Positions 22,726 to 34,355 of a stretch of DNA of 64,000 nucleotides are shown here, piece by piece. Position numbers and translations under genes: made by a program. Numbering within the stretch: the stretch's first letter is position 1; each line of letters starts with the position of its first letter. Origin of the DNA: Letharia columbiana (Eukaryota; Ascomycota; Lecanoromycetes; Lecanorales; Parmeliaceae); contig NW_023501040.1 of assembly GCF_014066305.1 (NCBI RefSeq), forward strand, positions 930,001 through 994,000, given 5' to 3'. Under the pieces are notes generated by a model, which saw only the letters and a list, made by a program, of their open reading frames with translations, was not told the origin of the DNA and made no database searches.

Positions 22726-23551
22726 ATGAGTATCTAGCCTTGAGTGAGTAACCCAAAAATTGAGAGTCTTCTACTTGACCACCGTAGAGTAATGGGGACT
22801 CCTGAATTAGCAGCCTGTTATTTCCTGATGATATGAGTTCCAATAATGTTCAACAAAGCACACATTCTGAGCTTTCAATGGTCTTCCCGGAATCTCAAGC
22901 TTGCATAAGGGATTCACTTGAAGCTAAACGCGACGCGCGGTAAACAGACGACTTGGCGTAAGTATTCGATATTCACTGTCACTTCGATCTCACTTGAACC
23001 TAACTTTACAACTACAGCAGAGGTTAGCAACCACCTCTATAATTGACAAAAGGTTCTAAGCAAAGGCTTTCATCGAGTCTTACGAACAAAACCCTACCCT
23101 GCTCGTCGGTTAATTCAAAGTATTCACCACGGCGAGGTGAACTCAGAAAGTGAGAGGCTAGATTCACGATCAGAAAACGGCTGGATGAAAAACTCTACGA
23201 CCCTACCGGAGTCTTCGAAGACGATGGCGCCGTCCTTGCGTTCACGCACCCTAGCGACGCTTAATACGGTATACGACGCCGCCAACTACTGAGAAATGAT
23301 TTGCTGACTGCTGTCCGTAGTCTGAATCAAACATACCCTCCACGTCACCTTATTGGCTCCAAGACCTTGATCCGTTGAAAAGATCACACCACTTTGCATT
23401 GCAATCCTTCCACCACCTAAGCTGTCGCGTTGCAAAGAAATCCTGCAAGAGATGTTCCATCATGAAGTACACAGTGCTTCGTGGCTCCTGCTGTCACTCC
23501 GGAGTGTGTATGGTGCATTGCTGATGCGGCTCCCATTTGGGGGCCTAATAA
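22726..23551. other. Intergenic, with one intron-like stretch
   Basis: No protein-coding frame is supported. At about 22959-23019 a stretch begins GTAAGTATT, contains CCTAACTTT and ends CTACAG, which looks like a fungal intron. It could be a 5' leader intron of the following gene or a relic. Confidence 0.35.
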
Positions 23552-24460
23552 ATGTGTAGCTGGCATGTGAGTCCTCCCTCGTCGTCTATCTTCATGAGTC
23601 GTTGCTTAACCAGCCTCGCGTTCGATAGCGATAGCGATAGCGATGACGATATAACTGATGCGCCCACACTGCGTGGACTCAAGAGACCCTATTCAGACAC
23701 AACTCCAGCGGCCACCAACACCATTGAAAACCATGCGGAAAACCCCAAGAACGCCTTAGAGAATGCCCCCAAGCCAACAAAGGCATCTGAACGACCTGTC
23801 ACCCTTTCTACTTCCGCCATTGTACCTTGCAGAAACGCCACGAGCGAAGAGGAATCCTCGAAGATACAACGAGAAAGCCGCCCAAGCATTCAGACCAAGT
23901 CACATGACAAGCCGGACACACTGGTACCAGGCAACCCGAAGCGCAGACGTTGTGAAGCTACTGTGACCGCTGAGGCTGCAAACAAAGTAGAACAGCCCCT
24001 CAATGTCGCTGAGCCTTCAACAGCTCAGTCATCTCCACCTCCAACGCCCTTGGCGGTTTCCCCTAACCCCGATGGACAGTCCTCTGCAATGCATGAGAGT
24101 CCCTTACCTTCCACCCCCGGAATGGCCATCGACGCCAAAAAGCAGAAGAATACGACTCTGTGGATCTCAATCCCCTCGTCATCTGACGCTGTCCCACTCA
24201 AGCTCCGCTCCTGCATGACAATCTCATCACTATTCGACTCCGCCCTTACAATCTGTGGTCTAGCTGACCAGCAAGCCAAGGTATCAGGCCTGAGAACCAG
24301 ATTTGGCTGGAAGCAAAATGATGACCTCAACAAGTTCCTGATGTTGAAGCGTGAATTTCCGGATAGCTTTGAGATTTTCCTGGAGATCATTAACAAGTTA
24401 CCGTGCTGGGGTGAAGAAGATGGACACTGCGTGGTGACCGTTGAGGTAGTGCTGGCTTGA
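23552..24460 (+). CDS. Unknown protein, disordered with a conserved-looking C-terminal domain
   Basis: A single open frame of up to 302 residues; an ATG at 23594 is an equally likely start. The N-terminal part carries DSDSDSDDD encoded by a GATAGC repeat, then about 170 residues of disordered Ser/Pro/Lys-rich sequence with a possible nuclear signal (PKRRRCE). The last 100 residues are well folded in appearance (LWISIPSSSD, LKLRSCMTISSLFDSAL, WGEEDGHCVVTVEVVLA) and resemble the C-terminus of uncharacterised fungal proteins. A ubiquitin-like fold is conceivable but not shown. Function unknown. Confidence 0.65.
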   Translation: MCSWHVSPPSSSIFMSRCLTSLAFDSDSDSDDDITDAPTLRGLKRPYSDTTPAATNTIENHAENPKNALENAPKPTKASERPVTLSTSAIVPCRNATSEEESSKIQRESRPSIQTKSHDKPDTLVPGNPKRRRCEATVTAEAANKVEQPLNVAEPSTAQSSPPPTPLAVSPNPDGQSSAMHESPLPSTPGMAIDAKKQKNTTLWISIPSSSDAVPLKLRSCMTISSLFDSALTICGLADQQAKVSGLRTRFGWKQNDDLNKFLMLKREFPDSFEIFLEIINKLPCWGEEDGHCVVTVEVVLA

Positions 24461-25999
24461 TGTGGTTTTCGAGGAAGGTTGCGAGCATTGAGAGATGGAA
24501 GGCACTGATGGCATGGATACCGGAAATTTGCTGGACCCTGTGGCTCCCTCCCGCGGGTGCGAACCTCTCCGACCACAGCCTGGACATGTAGCCAGAAGCC
24601 GACCCGCCATTCCTCACCCCCTATAAGTAAACTCGAACGCTTCTACGAGCTGCTTTTCCTTCGTTACACAGTTCGGCGCCGATCAAGCGAGGCTCTTGCA
24701 TGAAAATGCCTGCTCTCTTCAACTCCGTCCAAGCTGCAATCGCCGACCATTTTCGTCAAGACGCCAGAGGGTTAGGCGTTGAGCAGGGGAATCAAAAGCA
24801 GATGCTGCAACGACCTTGGTGCTGAAGCAGGAGTCCTCAGGTTGAGAACTGCGTCTAGTAGCTACTCTAGTCCTTGCATGAAATAATAGTCAGAGGCCTC
24901 TTCCTCATATCATTTCCCATAGTAGATTAACACCTCCATCTCTCGTCAGTGATACAGCCAATTGAGATCGAGCTTGAAGAAACGGTTTCCATGTAAACGC
25001 CAAAGTTGTGTGTTGTGACTGGAATAGATGGGAGTAGTCCCCATTAAAAGGGCTACTACCTCTTATTCCGGGCCGCGTGTAAGACGTGGGGGGTTCGCCG
25101 CGATGTTTTTGGGCGTAGAATGCCCGGCACACGGGATAAAGACTTTGTTGACACAATTATGTCCTATTGTTAAGATACAACGATGGCGTAATCTTCTATT
25201 CGTCCTCCCGCAGGCCATTGTGCAGCTAAGAGAGCAGCTGGGCGACCGATCGAACGTCCCAAGTTCAAACCTTCGAAAAATAAGCCAGTCAAAAAGAGAC
25301 AAATCCAAAACAAAACTTCCCGACGACTCGAACCCTGCACCTCCCCTCGCCCACCCCAACACAACAGCACAACATCCAGGAATCCAAAAAGGCAAAACGA
25401 TTACCACAGGGTGGAACAGTTGCTCTCGAATCAATAGAGTCTACCGTCCCGCCGTGACAACAGGAAAATAGGCCTGTAAACTTTTCCCTTTCGGACTAGT
25501 TGAAGCGGCCATTTTTCGCTCGAGCCTCGTTATTGTGGTGACGGGGCGCTAAACCACTCAACCAGCAGGGCTCACATGGTGGGAATGGTGCTACAACGGG
25601 ATATCAACCAACTTTTGGGATTTTGCCCGGCGCTGTGCATATCCACCACTGTGAATGCGTCATTTGATGGGCGAAAGCTTCTGGAAGTTTCATGTACGGT
25701 CGAGTGGTACACACCATGGGATGTTTGCATTTGTTGCATCCACCTAGGATATTTCTTCTTCGCACATCAGGTCCACACACATGTCATAGAGACGACTCGA
25801 TCTTCTTGCATTGTTCAGCCAGACCCGACATGGTTCGAGAGCATGCCTAGATACGTTCTCCAGCGGAGAAGGCTGCTTTTTGTGGGACGGCCCTGAGAGC
25901 AGTATTCTTTTGCAAATTTGGAGGATTGTCATGCTCTGTGTCTGCTGGACACATGCATGTAAGGTTCCTTTGCGAGATCGCATCCTTCCATGAAGCCTC
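24461..25999. other. Intergenic, no gene supported
   Basis: 1.5 kb between the unknown protein and PRP38, which point towards each other. Short frames only. GACTCGAACC at about 25325-25334 would read as a tRNA B-box on the minus strand, but no cloverleaf can be drawn. Confidence 0.45.
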
Positions 26000-26717
26000 T
26001 CAACCCTCACTGTCACTATGCACCCCCCCATTGCCATTCCGTTCTGGCGTAGACATATCCTCCTCTTCACCCCCATTGACCTCCACCTCCACCTCCACCA
26101 CCTCATCCTCGTCGTCATCCAACCCCTCCAACTCTTCCCCCAAAGCACTCTCCCTAACCTCCAACACCCCCAGATCCTCCAGCACGGTCCTCTGCGGCAG
26201 CTTCCTCAAACTAGTTCCGCACACCCGGTCCTTGGTCAAAAGATCATCAACGAATTGATCAACGTACGTCAACGCATAACCTCCGTCCCTCGTCCTCCTC
26301 CTCAGCTTCCTCCAATCCCCCAACAGCGGCTCCAGAATCCCGTACACCTCCTTCGCCTCAAACGTCAACCGTATGTAAAACGCAGCCAGCGCACTCAAGA
26401 TATTTGAATTCCTCCTGCCGCAGATACTCGAGCACGATGTCCCTCTCCGGCATCAGCTGCAGCAGTTTCATCGCCAGGCACAGGAAGGGCGTAGGTTTCT
26501 GCTGGCCGTACGTGCCGCCGATGAAGGTGAGAGCGGCGGCGCGGTCACAGAGGGTGGCTTCGTTGACGGCGAAGCACTGTTCTTTCCAGTAGTAGGATTC
26601 GATAATGCGGTCGCGGACGGGCTTCTCGAGCAGGTGGACGGGGTTCTGGTTGTGGATCGTGGCGCCGGTGTAGCCGCGGGAGTCGAAGAGGCGCTTGGCG
26701 TCTGCTTGGTGGGACAT
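26000..26717 (-). CDS. PRP38: Spliceosomal factor Prp38 with a one-base frame break
   Basis: The first frame starts MSHQADAKRLFDSRGY and runs through NPVHLLEKPVRDRI, ESYYWKEQCF and IGGTYGQQKPTPFLCLAMKL to EEFKYL. There it would leave the family and soon stop. One base later (extra G at 26396 on the coding strand) the family continues as SALAAFYIRLTFEA and YGILEPLLGDWRKLR, and ends in an acidic tail. Ignoring that base gives 238 residues in one exon, the normal size for the fungal protein. Prp38 is needed for spliceosome activation and is essential in yeasts. A broken sole copy is therefore unlikely, and a sequence error is the simplest reading. Confidence 0.85.
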
Positions 26718-27005
26718 TTGTGAGAGTGGATGGGTTGAGTATGGTACCGAAGGTTGTTGCTGTGGTGTCTGCCCGGAACTATGGGCTATGTCACATGCTG
26801 GGGATTGATGTCTCGCGCTTTGCGGTGGATTTGTAGAATCTGCGGAGACGCCAAACGTTTGGCGCTTCGGAACGGGCCGTCTAGAGCTTTTTAAGCCTTG
26901 TGGCTGTGCTTGCTTTCACTTTCTCAGCTCGATTCAAGTTCGTAGATATCAACAAGAAGACTGTTCCTACATATCTAGTAGATACACGATTCTTCGATGG
27001 TAGAT

Positions 27006-27195
27006 TCAAATCTCAGGAATGGCGAGATTGTTCTTGGAACACTCTACCGCCTCTTTACTATGCCCGATCAATTTTAGGCTAGCCCCTTTATTCACCAACA
27101 TTTTCACAACTTCAAGTCTGCCCGTTTCACAAGCAGCCGCCAGCAGCTCCCCGCATTGTGTGGACTTTGTCAAAGATACATGGGGTGTCTTCCAA
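27006..27195 (-). pseudogene. Ankyrin-repeat gene fragment
   Basis: On the minus strand a short open stretch contains GELLAAACETGRLEVVKMLV, a good ankyrin repeat, then NKGASLKL, and stops at 27008-27006. Upstream the frame is closed by TGA codons at about 27203-27209. An intron could begin the stretch, but no larger protein can be assembled. I treat it as the tail of a decayed ankyrin gene. Confidence 0.5.
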
Positions 27196-30100
27196 GCTCA
27201 TCAAAAGTGCCAATGGGCCAAGTTGCGGTGATGTTGTCGTTAGTGGATTAATTTCTTCTTGGCTTTACAAAGCAGCTGAAGGATTTCTTAGGCCCAAAAG
27301 GATAGCTGATCATTCTGACTTGTTCTACGGTATGCTTCACGAGAAGCCTCTGTAACTCTAGACAATCACTATCGTAGGGAAACCGAGGGTCTCAGTTGCT
27401 TCGGCTCGCCCTAGTCGTCAGTGGACCAAATCGCGGACAATGTTCTGCACGGTCTGATGTTTGATCGTGTACAATGGGCTTACGACCGGCCTGGTTGGCC
27501 TGATCCCACGGCAAGTGTGTGCAATGGTGGAAAAAACGCGTTCTCAGTCGGTCGCGGAACTCCAATTCACATCTATGGGTATGCGTTTGATACTCAAACA
27601 GTGCCATAGCTGACTCTGACTACGAGTATTACTGTTTGTGGAAAGGAAGTTCAACTAAATAGGCTTCGAAGTTATTCACGTGTATCGGGAGGCTCATCAG
27701 ATCCGACACTGTTCGGTGGAGTTACCGGAAGTGCAGGCGTTGAGCTATTGTCCGAATTGTTCATCATGACCTCGCACAGAGTTGCGTAATCTTCTTTCCG
27801 TTTAGCATCTCCGAAGACACCTGAATAATACGCATAGAGACATGACTTTGAAGTCCTCGAGTCATCAATCCAAACGATGACTATTCGATAACAGACTTGA
27901 CGCAATGAATTGTTGACACGGAAGTCCCCGCAGTTGACTTCTTCGACGCCAGCTTACTCGGCTTGGCAAACCCTGGAATGGCAAAGGCTAAGCGCTCCAA
28001 ACTATGTGTTGTTCACACTTTGTCTAGCTTTTGCAGACTTCGATTGTCCGGCGCCCTTCAAGTTTAGCTTGACACCAAAGTCCCACCTCGAGTGTCAGCA
28101 GTGCCACGTTGGGTCTTACTGCAGTATTGTTATGGCGGTAACGGCATCAATAGCCACGTCTGGCCAAAACATCTGCTCCACATGCGTCTTCTTGAGGCGT
28201 ATGGAAAGGGATTCGGCGATTCTGTACGCAAGATGGCGCATTACAACAAAGTGCTTCCCAGTTCTACGCGCGTCACATCTCCAACTCGAACGCCTTGACC
28301 AAAGCTTGGCTTATCACTCGCCAAGAGATTAATGGGTTTTTGTGTCAGGTGTTTGCGCTTATCTCTCTCTTTCACAATAATAGCCTCAGCGAGGTTTGGG
28401 CTCGGCGAAAAGAAAGCAGTGGTTCGATGGTGCTGCATCTATTGACGGGAATTCCCAGGAGCGTGGTGTTGGGAGATTGGATTTTTCCCGCCAATCCAGT
28501 TGCCGATTGGCTTGGTGTGAGAGTGTTACTGCGTTATGCGTTTTTGACTCGGCCGAAAATTTCCTCCTTCGAAAGACACGTTTTTTTGTGATTGGTATCT
28601 TTGATGCCGACAGTCTCCTGTATTTGAGTCCTTGAGCATCTTTTTCTTGTGTCTGGTGACTCATACTTTGAAAAACTTATACGGTTACTATAAGTCTCGC
28701 GGGCGTTGGCGCAGGCCATTGGAATCATGATACAAAATAACAGAGATAAGCCTATGGAGTGCGATGGAATAATAGCAGACCACGAGGTCTGCCGCACTCT
28801 GTCACTCCTGAAGAATCGCGCACCGTGATGGGTGAATTCTGCGTCAGGAAGTAATATTCGAGGTCATCCGGGTAGCTTACATTTTTCACGCAATTGCCGC
28901 TTGCGCTTGCGAAGTCGGCGGAAACGCTCTTCGTTTTCGAGGAAATAGTGTCATCTCATACGTTTACCAGTTCACGTAACGATCATCCAAGACTCGTATG
29001 TCGATCAGCCGATTCATAGTTAGTGAGATCAATACGGTTCGATCGCCGCGACTTTGTCTTCTCCGAGAATGGGCGTTACCGAGACGGTGGGAGGTGTTAG
29101 CGAACATGACAAATGTCTAAGCGTGCATACGGAGTACCATCCGTCCACGGCTACCTACATATGTGGATATGCGCGGCGGCGGGATAAAGCCACAGCGACT
29201 AGCTTTGGTGGCTCACTAATGCAAGCCATCTGCAGGGCGTCACATTTGTGCTCGAGGATGACACTTGCAGACACCACGGTCTGTGCTGTTCGAGTTCGCG
29301 CCTCCACCCTTCTCTTTGAACGAATCAACACCTTTCTAAATATATGTAATCGGAAAACACTGCCGAGCACCGCAATCTCCGTTCTCGTGCAGTTGAGCGT
29401 TGAGCGCTCGCCATACGATCAATGAAATTTCCTCGATGCTTGAGTTGACCTTCTCCGGAATACACTCGTATGTACTAGGCCGGCTGGACGGCAAAATTTC
29501 TAGCGCCTTCCAATGTAACTTGTCGTTGCTGAGCGCACGAGTAGCGTCTAGTTGCCAGACAGATCACCTGATCATGCTTTGACCCATCTGGTGTACCCTT
29601 CAAAGTCGTATTCCCACAACATCATCCATACTTACAAGGGCAACAATGCTAAGGCTAATCCAAAGAGAATCCATTGCTGAGTATCAGTGAGGGCGGGTTC
29701 CTGAAGATTTGCTCATGAAATTTGAAAGACATCGATAGAACAGTACAGAGGAAAAGCTGTATATGCAGCTGAATGATGAACCTCCACAGGCTGCACGAAG
29801 TAAGCGAGGACATGGCTACTGTTGGTCTGATCAGCAGAGAGGGGGGATTAGATGATGTACAGGTGTTTCAGTTCCTGGTGCCCAGACCTTGATTTCAAAT
29901 GAGATTGTTCATTGATGGAGAAGAATAACGTTTGTTGAAGAAGAGCTGAGGGTTTTCATTCAATCTTGGCCAAACAAATCAAATCAGCTTCTGGGCAGGA
30001 CATTTTAGAGCAAGGACAACAATTGAATACGTATCTAACTTGACGATCCTATCGATGTTGATGCCCTACACAAAAAAGCAGTCGTTATGGAAATTTGGTC

Positions 30101-30494
30101 AATTTTTGACTGAATTAATTTTAATCGTCGCCGTCTAGAGACATAATATCTTGCAATTTGCATGATGCCCTACAACAGTAAACCCATTTTCTTCCACCAA
30201 TCGGCTGCCTCGTTCTCAAGTGCACCCGACTGGATCATTCGCTTACCCCTTTCACTTTCGCATCTGCGTCTACCTATCAGGTCGCTCTGACTTTCGTCAC
30301 ATGACTATCTATGTTCCTTTTTTCCTCAACACCGAGAAAAACCCTCACCACCAACATTCATATCTGCCCTCAACACTTTGATCATCGATGCCTTTATGAC
30401 TTTCAGCTCTGCCACGTAGCAGAAGCCACTTCATCAAGAGGTAAATCACAAAGACACCAAGGAGAAAGAAAACCAGCTACGATGGGAAAGACGC
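27196..30494. other. Gene-poor stretch
   Basis: About 3.3 kb. Open frames are short and lack domains. A plus-strand frame near 28089-28298 (LLEAYGKGFGDSVRKMAHY) reads somewhat like protein but is not part of a supportable gene. No transposon ends, long repeats or RNA genes were recognised. Confidence 0.4.
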
Positions 30495-31096
30495 AAACTG
30501 ACAGACCTTCCAAACGAGCTACTTACACAAATTCTCTCCTACATTCATGGCCAGAGCCACCTCGGAAAGATCGCCCTCCTATCTAAGCAGTTCAAACGCC
30601 TCGTCGACTGCCTACTGTATCGCCACATCAGCCTCGACATTCAGTATTCAGCGAACGATTTCCGTAATACAAGAACTGTCAATAGATGATTCACACAGAA
30701 CAATCCCGAGCTTCGGTCGTTTCGATCGACTCATCGACACTTTTTCCATACATCCATGACTTGGCCGGGAAGATGTTCTAAATCGTGGGCGATACATAGA
30801 CTTCGCATATCCAAGATCAGATGGACAACTGCGAAAGTCATGTTAACAGATAGGTAGGGAGAAAGCTCCCACTTTGACGTCTCACTTACCAATATCGACT
30901 CGCATTCGATAGCATTCAAGAGATAGAGGAAGTCGCACTCCTCTCGCTCACACAGAAAGCAAATCTAGTGTTCATTGTTAGTGTTCAGAAAAAGATAATT
31001 ACCGAGGCGAGTTGGCGCTCTTCACTCCCATGGGCTGCGCAAAATTATCACTACCGAAGCGACGCAATTGTCGACATTTGCGAGCCAGTCAATTAA
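30495..31096 (+). pseudogene. F-box gene remnant
   Basis: KLTDLPNELLTQILSYI and KIALLSKQFKRLVDCLLYRH form a clear F-box. The frame ends at TGA 30687-30689. Further protein-like pieces follow in other frames (RLAFDSIQEIEEVALLSLTQ near 30900-30965 and SLPWAAQNYHYRSDAIVDI near 31021-31077). Introns could link some of them, but I could not build one open protein and no good ATG precedes the F-box. F-box proteins recruit substrates to SCF ubiquitin ligases; decay is inferred here. Confidence 0.5.
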
Positions 31097-31174
31097 GGGA
31101 GCAAACCCTGCATGCGACGACTACCATCAAAGATGCTTACAAGCTCATTGTTATGACACGAGCTTGTACTAAAC

Positions 31175-31815
31175 ATGTTCGTCCAAAAGTTTGTCAGTCT
31201 TGCACTCCGACTCCACGTCCTCTCCACAATCGCGCTCACGGCATCCCTTCCTGCCCACGTTTTCTCTCCGGCACTGGTGAGCAGCTTATCGTTACAGTCC
31301 AACTCAACGCTGCCGATCAATATAACGCTCCTCGACACATCATCATCATCATCATCATCGAAGTACGTCTCCCCCTTCCTTTTCAGATCCGCTCCCACTG
31401 AAAAACACCCTCTAGCAACCTCCCCAACGATCCCCTCTTGTTGAGAACGCCCGAATCAACCGTCTTCCTCAAAGTCCACGGCTACGGTCCTCGCCTTCCG
31501 CCCCAATCCACCTACCGCACCCTCCGAAAAGCAGTCGACGATGTGCTCAGTCACATCCGGGAAGATCCAAGCGAGGGAAAAACACCCATGGAGCACCTGC
31601 CGGAAGGATACTTCTATGGTACTTTTGATGTGGGGTTGTCGTTGAGGCCGAAGGAGGCGATGACGTGGGGCATGTGGGGGGATACGCTCAGGGGATTGAG
31701 GCGGTTTGGGGAGACTTGGGAATTTGTGGGGTTGGCGTTCGATGTTTTGGTTCGAGGGGAGGGGGAGGAGGAGACGAAATGGGTGGGGAGTGGGCAGTTG
31801 GTGGGGATTGCGTGA
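31175..31815 (+). CDS. Small secreted protein of unknown function
   Basis: Two exons (31175-31362, 31416-31815) encode 195 residues. The 53-bp intron starts GTACGT and ends CTCTAG. A signal peptide is likely (LALRLHVLSTIALTASLPAHV). The region before the splice site is a serine run from TCA codons. The second exon contains TVFLKVHGYGPRLP, PEGYFYGTFDVGLSLRPKEAMTWGM and a C-terminal VGSGQLVGIA, which resembles a set of uncharacterised secreted ascomycete proteins. A fragment of a similar gene lies at 34135-34355. No cysteine pattern or enzyme motif is seen. Confidence 0.65.
31338..31360 (+). repeat. CAT/ATC trinucleotide repeat coding for serine
   Basis: Seven to eight ATC units sit directly before the splice donor of the secreted-protein gene and code for a serine run. 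Confidence 0.8.
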
Positions 31816-34134
31816 TGGGTTTGCAGTCGTCGATTCAGGAGCCCAAGTGGGTGGCCTTGTTGTTAGCGATTCACCAAGGAGGCCCTGGAATTCCCAATAC
31901 CGCTTGACCGTATGGGCAGGTATGCTATGTGGTGGACAAAGCAAAGCAAGGGTCGACCGAAAGATCGACAGGTCTCCACGGGGTATTTAGTTCGTATTAG
32001 GTTCGATTCCTAATGGCGCTGGTACAATGGTGTTGCGGTGCTTCTTATTTTCTTCCACTGCGTAGTAGAGCATTCTTAGAAAAAGACTGGGCGTCCTTGT
32101 CAAGGCATATTGACGTCTCTTGGTATCTCTGACATTGGCCCTACTTTGCCCCAAAACCTCCAAATAGCTTACCTCAACTCTACGCACTCTCAGCCTTCCA
32201 TTCGGGCCTCTGCTCAAATGCTCACGGGAGCAAAGACACAGGATAGCTCCGGCGATACTCCGACATTTCTCCGCTTCTGGCAAATCGCTCCGTGCACCCG
32301 CTCGGTCGCACCTGCGATCGGCTGGCTTCGGTAGACGAGTCGTCGCACTTTGAGGAGGCTGTTCTTCGATGCCTTCGTAGCACAGGCGAGCAGTTCGAAG
32401 CAAGTCGCCGTCCTATGTCTCGACACCACTTCAGACTCTCGCCCGAGGTACATCGAAGAGGTCCACCGGTTTCATGACGTCGATCCGGAAGATGTCCTGC
32501 AACGGGGTCTGCTGGAAGAGTGTGAGCGTAGAGTACGCTGGGCGCTCAGGACGTCTGGACTTTGGATGTTTGGCCATCGCTTGCATTTCTGTATTTGAAG
32601 AGAAGGGCATTCTGCCAAGGCGTGAACGTTGGGTGAAGATGTTCTAGCTTGTGCTCATCCAGCTGAGTCGCCGTTTAGTTGTATTATCTGCGTACAAAAG
32701 GTCATCAATCTCACAGTGGAAGCTCCGCAAGCCAGGTCTTGCAGAAGCCAATTTGCGCGAAGCTATTGCACTACGTGAGTCGGAAGGGGGAGTGGACGAC
32801 GGCTAGGCAAGGATCTGGTCGGAGATGTTGGGGGGATGGGTGTTGAAATGTGACCTACCGCGCTTTGGTGGTTGATCATAACTCAAGGGAAAAACCATGG
32901 AGATTGTGGACGCAGAGATTTCCATCCCCATTGTATCCACTGAACATTGCTGTATCGATTGATTCAACATTTTCATGCTTTTATCTTCCTTCGGTCTACA
33001 ACTTTTCCAATATTTCAAACAAACCCATACAAACACTGATGGTTTCTATGGTAGCATCTACTCTATTATTCTATCAGTCCGCTCGCCGCCCGATGCGGAG
33101 TTTACACGAGAAAGACATACAGCCTGAAGCCTCGATTATTCAAGAGGTCCCGCTCCCAAGAATTGTCCTACCAAAGCGATTTGGCGCAAGAACTCTAGGT
33201 CGAGTCATCGTGAGATGCTGCGATCTGTATCACTGTTGTATGCTTCAAGGACTGAGAATGCGGGTCGCGTAGACAACAGACACCATGCGCACCATCTGAA
33301 TTGCAAGCTCTGATCTGTGGTGTGGAAGAGTGTATTCCCGTCATTGCCATCCCTACAGACGCGTGGCAGTGCTGTCTCACAAGGGAGGGATGCTAGCTAG
33401 ACCCTTAGTTGTAGAAGGTGTATCGGTTCTTCTCTACTTCTTCCTCCAATTCCCCTTCTGTCTACCTGGGCCCGATCAATATTTTCTACTCGTCTCCCAT
33501 GTTCTGCAGCTGCGCTTTAGCGGTAGCCAGACAACACTCGTCTTCGACGTCACGAAGCATGAGATGAAGACACTTCAAATTGAAGTCGATGGTGATGATC
33601 CTGTACCTATCATTTGACTTGTCGAGAACTTGTATGCGCATTAAGTGGCGACTGTATGAATAACCAGCCAATATCGACCCTTTCGTAGAAGGTGCCGAAA
33701 TTTTTGAAAGCGCCGCTTGTCGTAGTGCCTGATTTAATTTCTTGCACTCCAGGGCTGTGGGCACGCATGAGAAGGCTGATGGTCTGATTCGGCCTTGCAG
33801 GCTAATTTCGGTCGCTTTGTTTGCTTACACGCTGTTTGATATCTCCTCATCGATGGCTCTTACCTATTCAGTCGTCGTTGTGCGATCTGAAAAACGAAGC
33901 CGTATCACAAACGATATCAAATTGAGCCCAATAAACTTCCTTGTCGGGATATTTGGAACCGCGAGATTCACAGACGGTAATAGAGTCGCTTGTCGCCTCA
34001 GATCAACAGCTGTCGATTGAATCGCGCGACAAATCGTGACAGGCGACGATGATGCTGCTGATTCATCCAAATCCTCCCAGCTTTTGTCAACCCCCACCCA
34101 AGCCCGGTGAATCTCGTACCTGCCCTGGCTTCAA
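31816..34134. other. Gene-poor stretch
   Basis: About 2.3 kb without a supported gene. A T-arm-like sequence (31997-32013, TTAGG-TTCGATT-CCTAA) is present but no tRNA can be folded around it. A plus-strand frame at 32350-32598 looks mildly protein-like, with no family match. Confidence 0.4.
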
Positions 34135-34355
34135 CATGGCTGCTTCTGCTTCCTTTCTGGTTTACTATCTTTCCTTGTGCTTGCTCACACGAGGTAGTGT
34201 GTCCGCTCCGGTAACTGCTTTCAGCACTGTTCAAAACCTCACCACCAACTCTCTCTCGCTCCACCCTTTGGTTTCCCCACTCGATAATATTCCACTTCTA
34301 AATGTGACCTCTCCTCCCGACATTGGCGTGAGATACCTTGTCCCCAACACGTACG
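34135..34355 (+). pseudogene. N-terminal fragment of a secreted-protein gene
   Basis: The frame from the ATG at 34135 encodes a signal peptide (FLVYYLSLCLLTRGSVSA) and a short Ser/Thr/Asn-rich segment ending VRYLVPNT. A splice donor (GTACGT) follows at about 34352, as in the secreted gene at 31175. No matching second exon is visible downstream. It is either a truncated relative of that gene or a gene whose later exons I cannot recognise. Confidence 0.4.

Noticed and set aside
25320..25345. GACTCGAACC as a minus-strand tRNA B-box
   Set aside because: The T-stem does not pair and no cloverleaf can be formed.
31989..32020. T-arm-like sequence TTAGG-TTCGATT-CCTAA suggesting a tRNA
   Set aside because: No matching acceptor strand, D-arm or anticodon arm can be placed upstream at the right distance.
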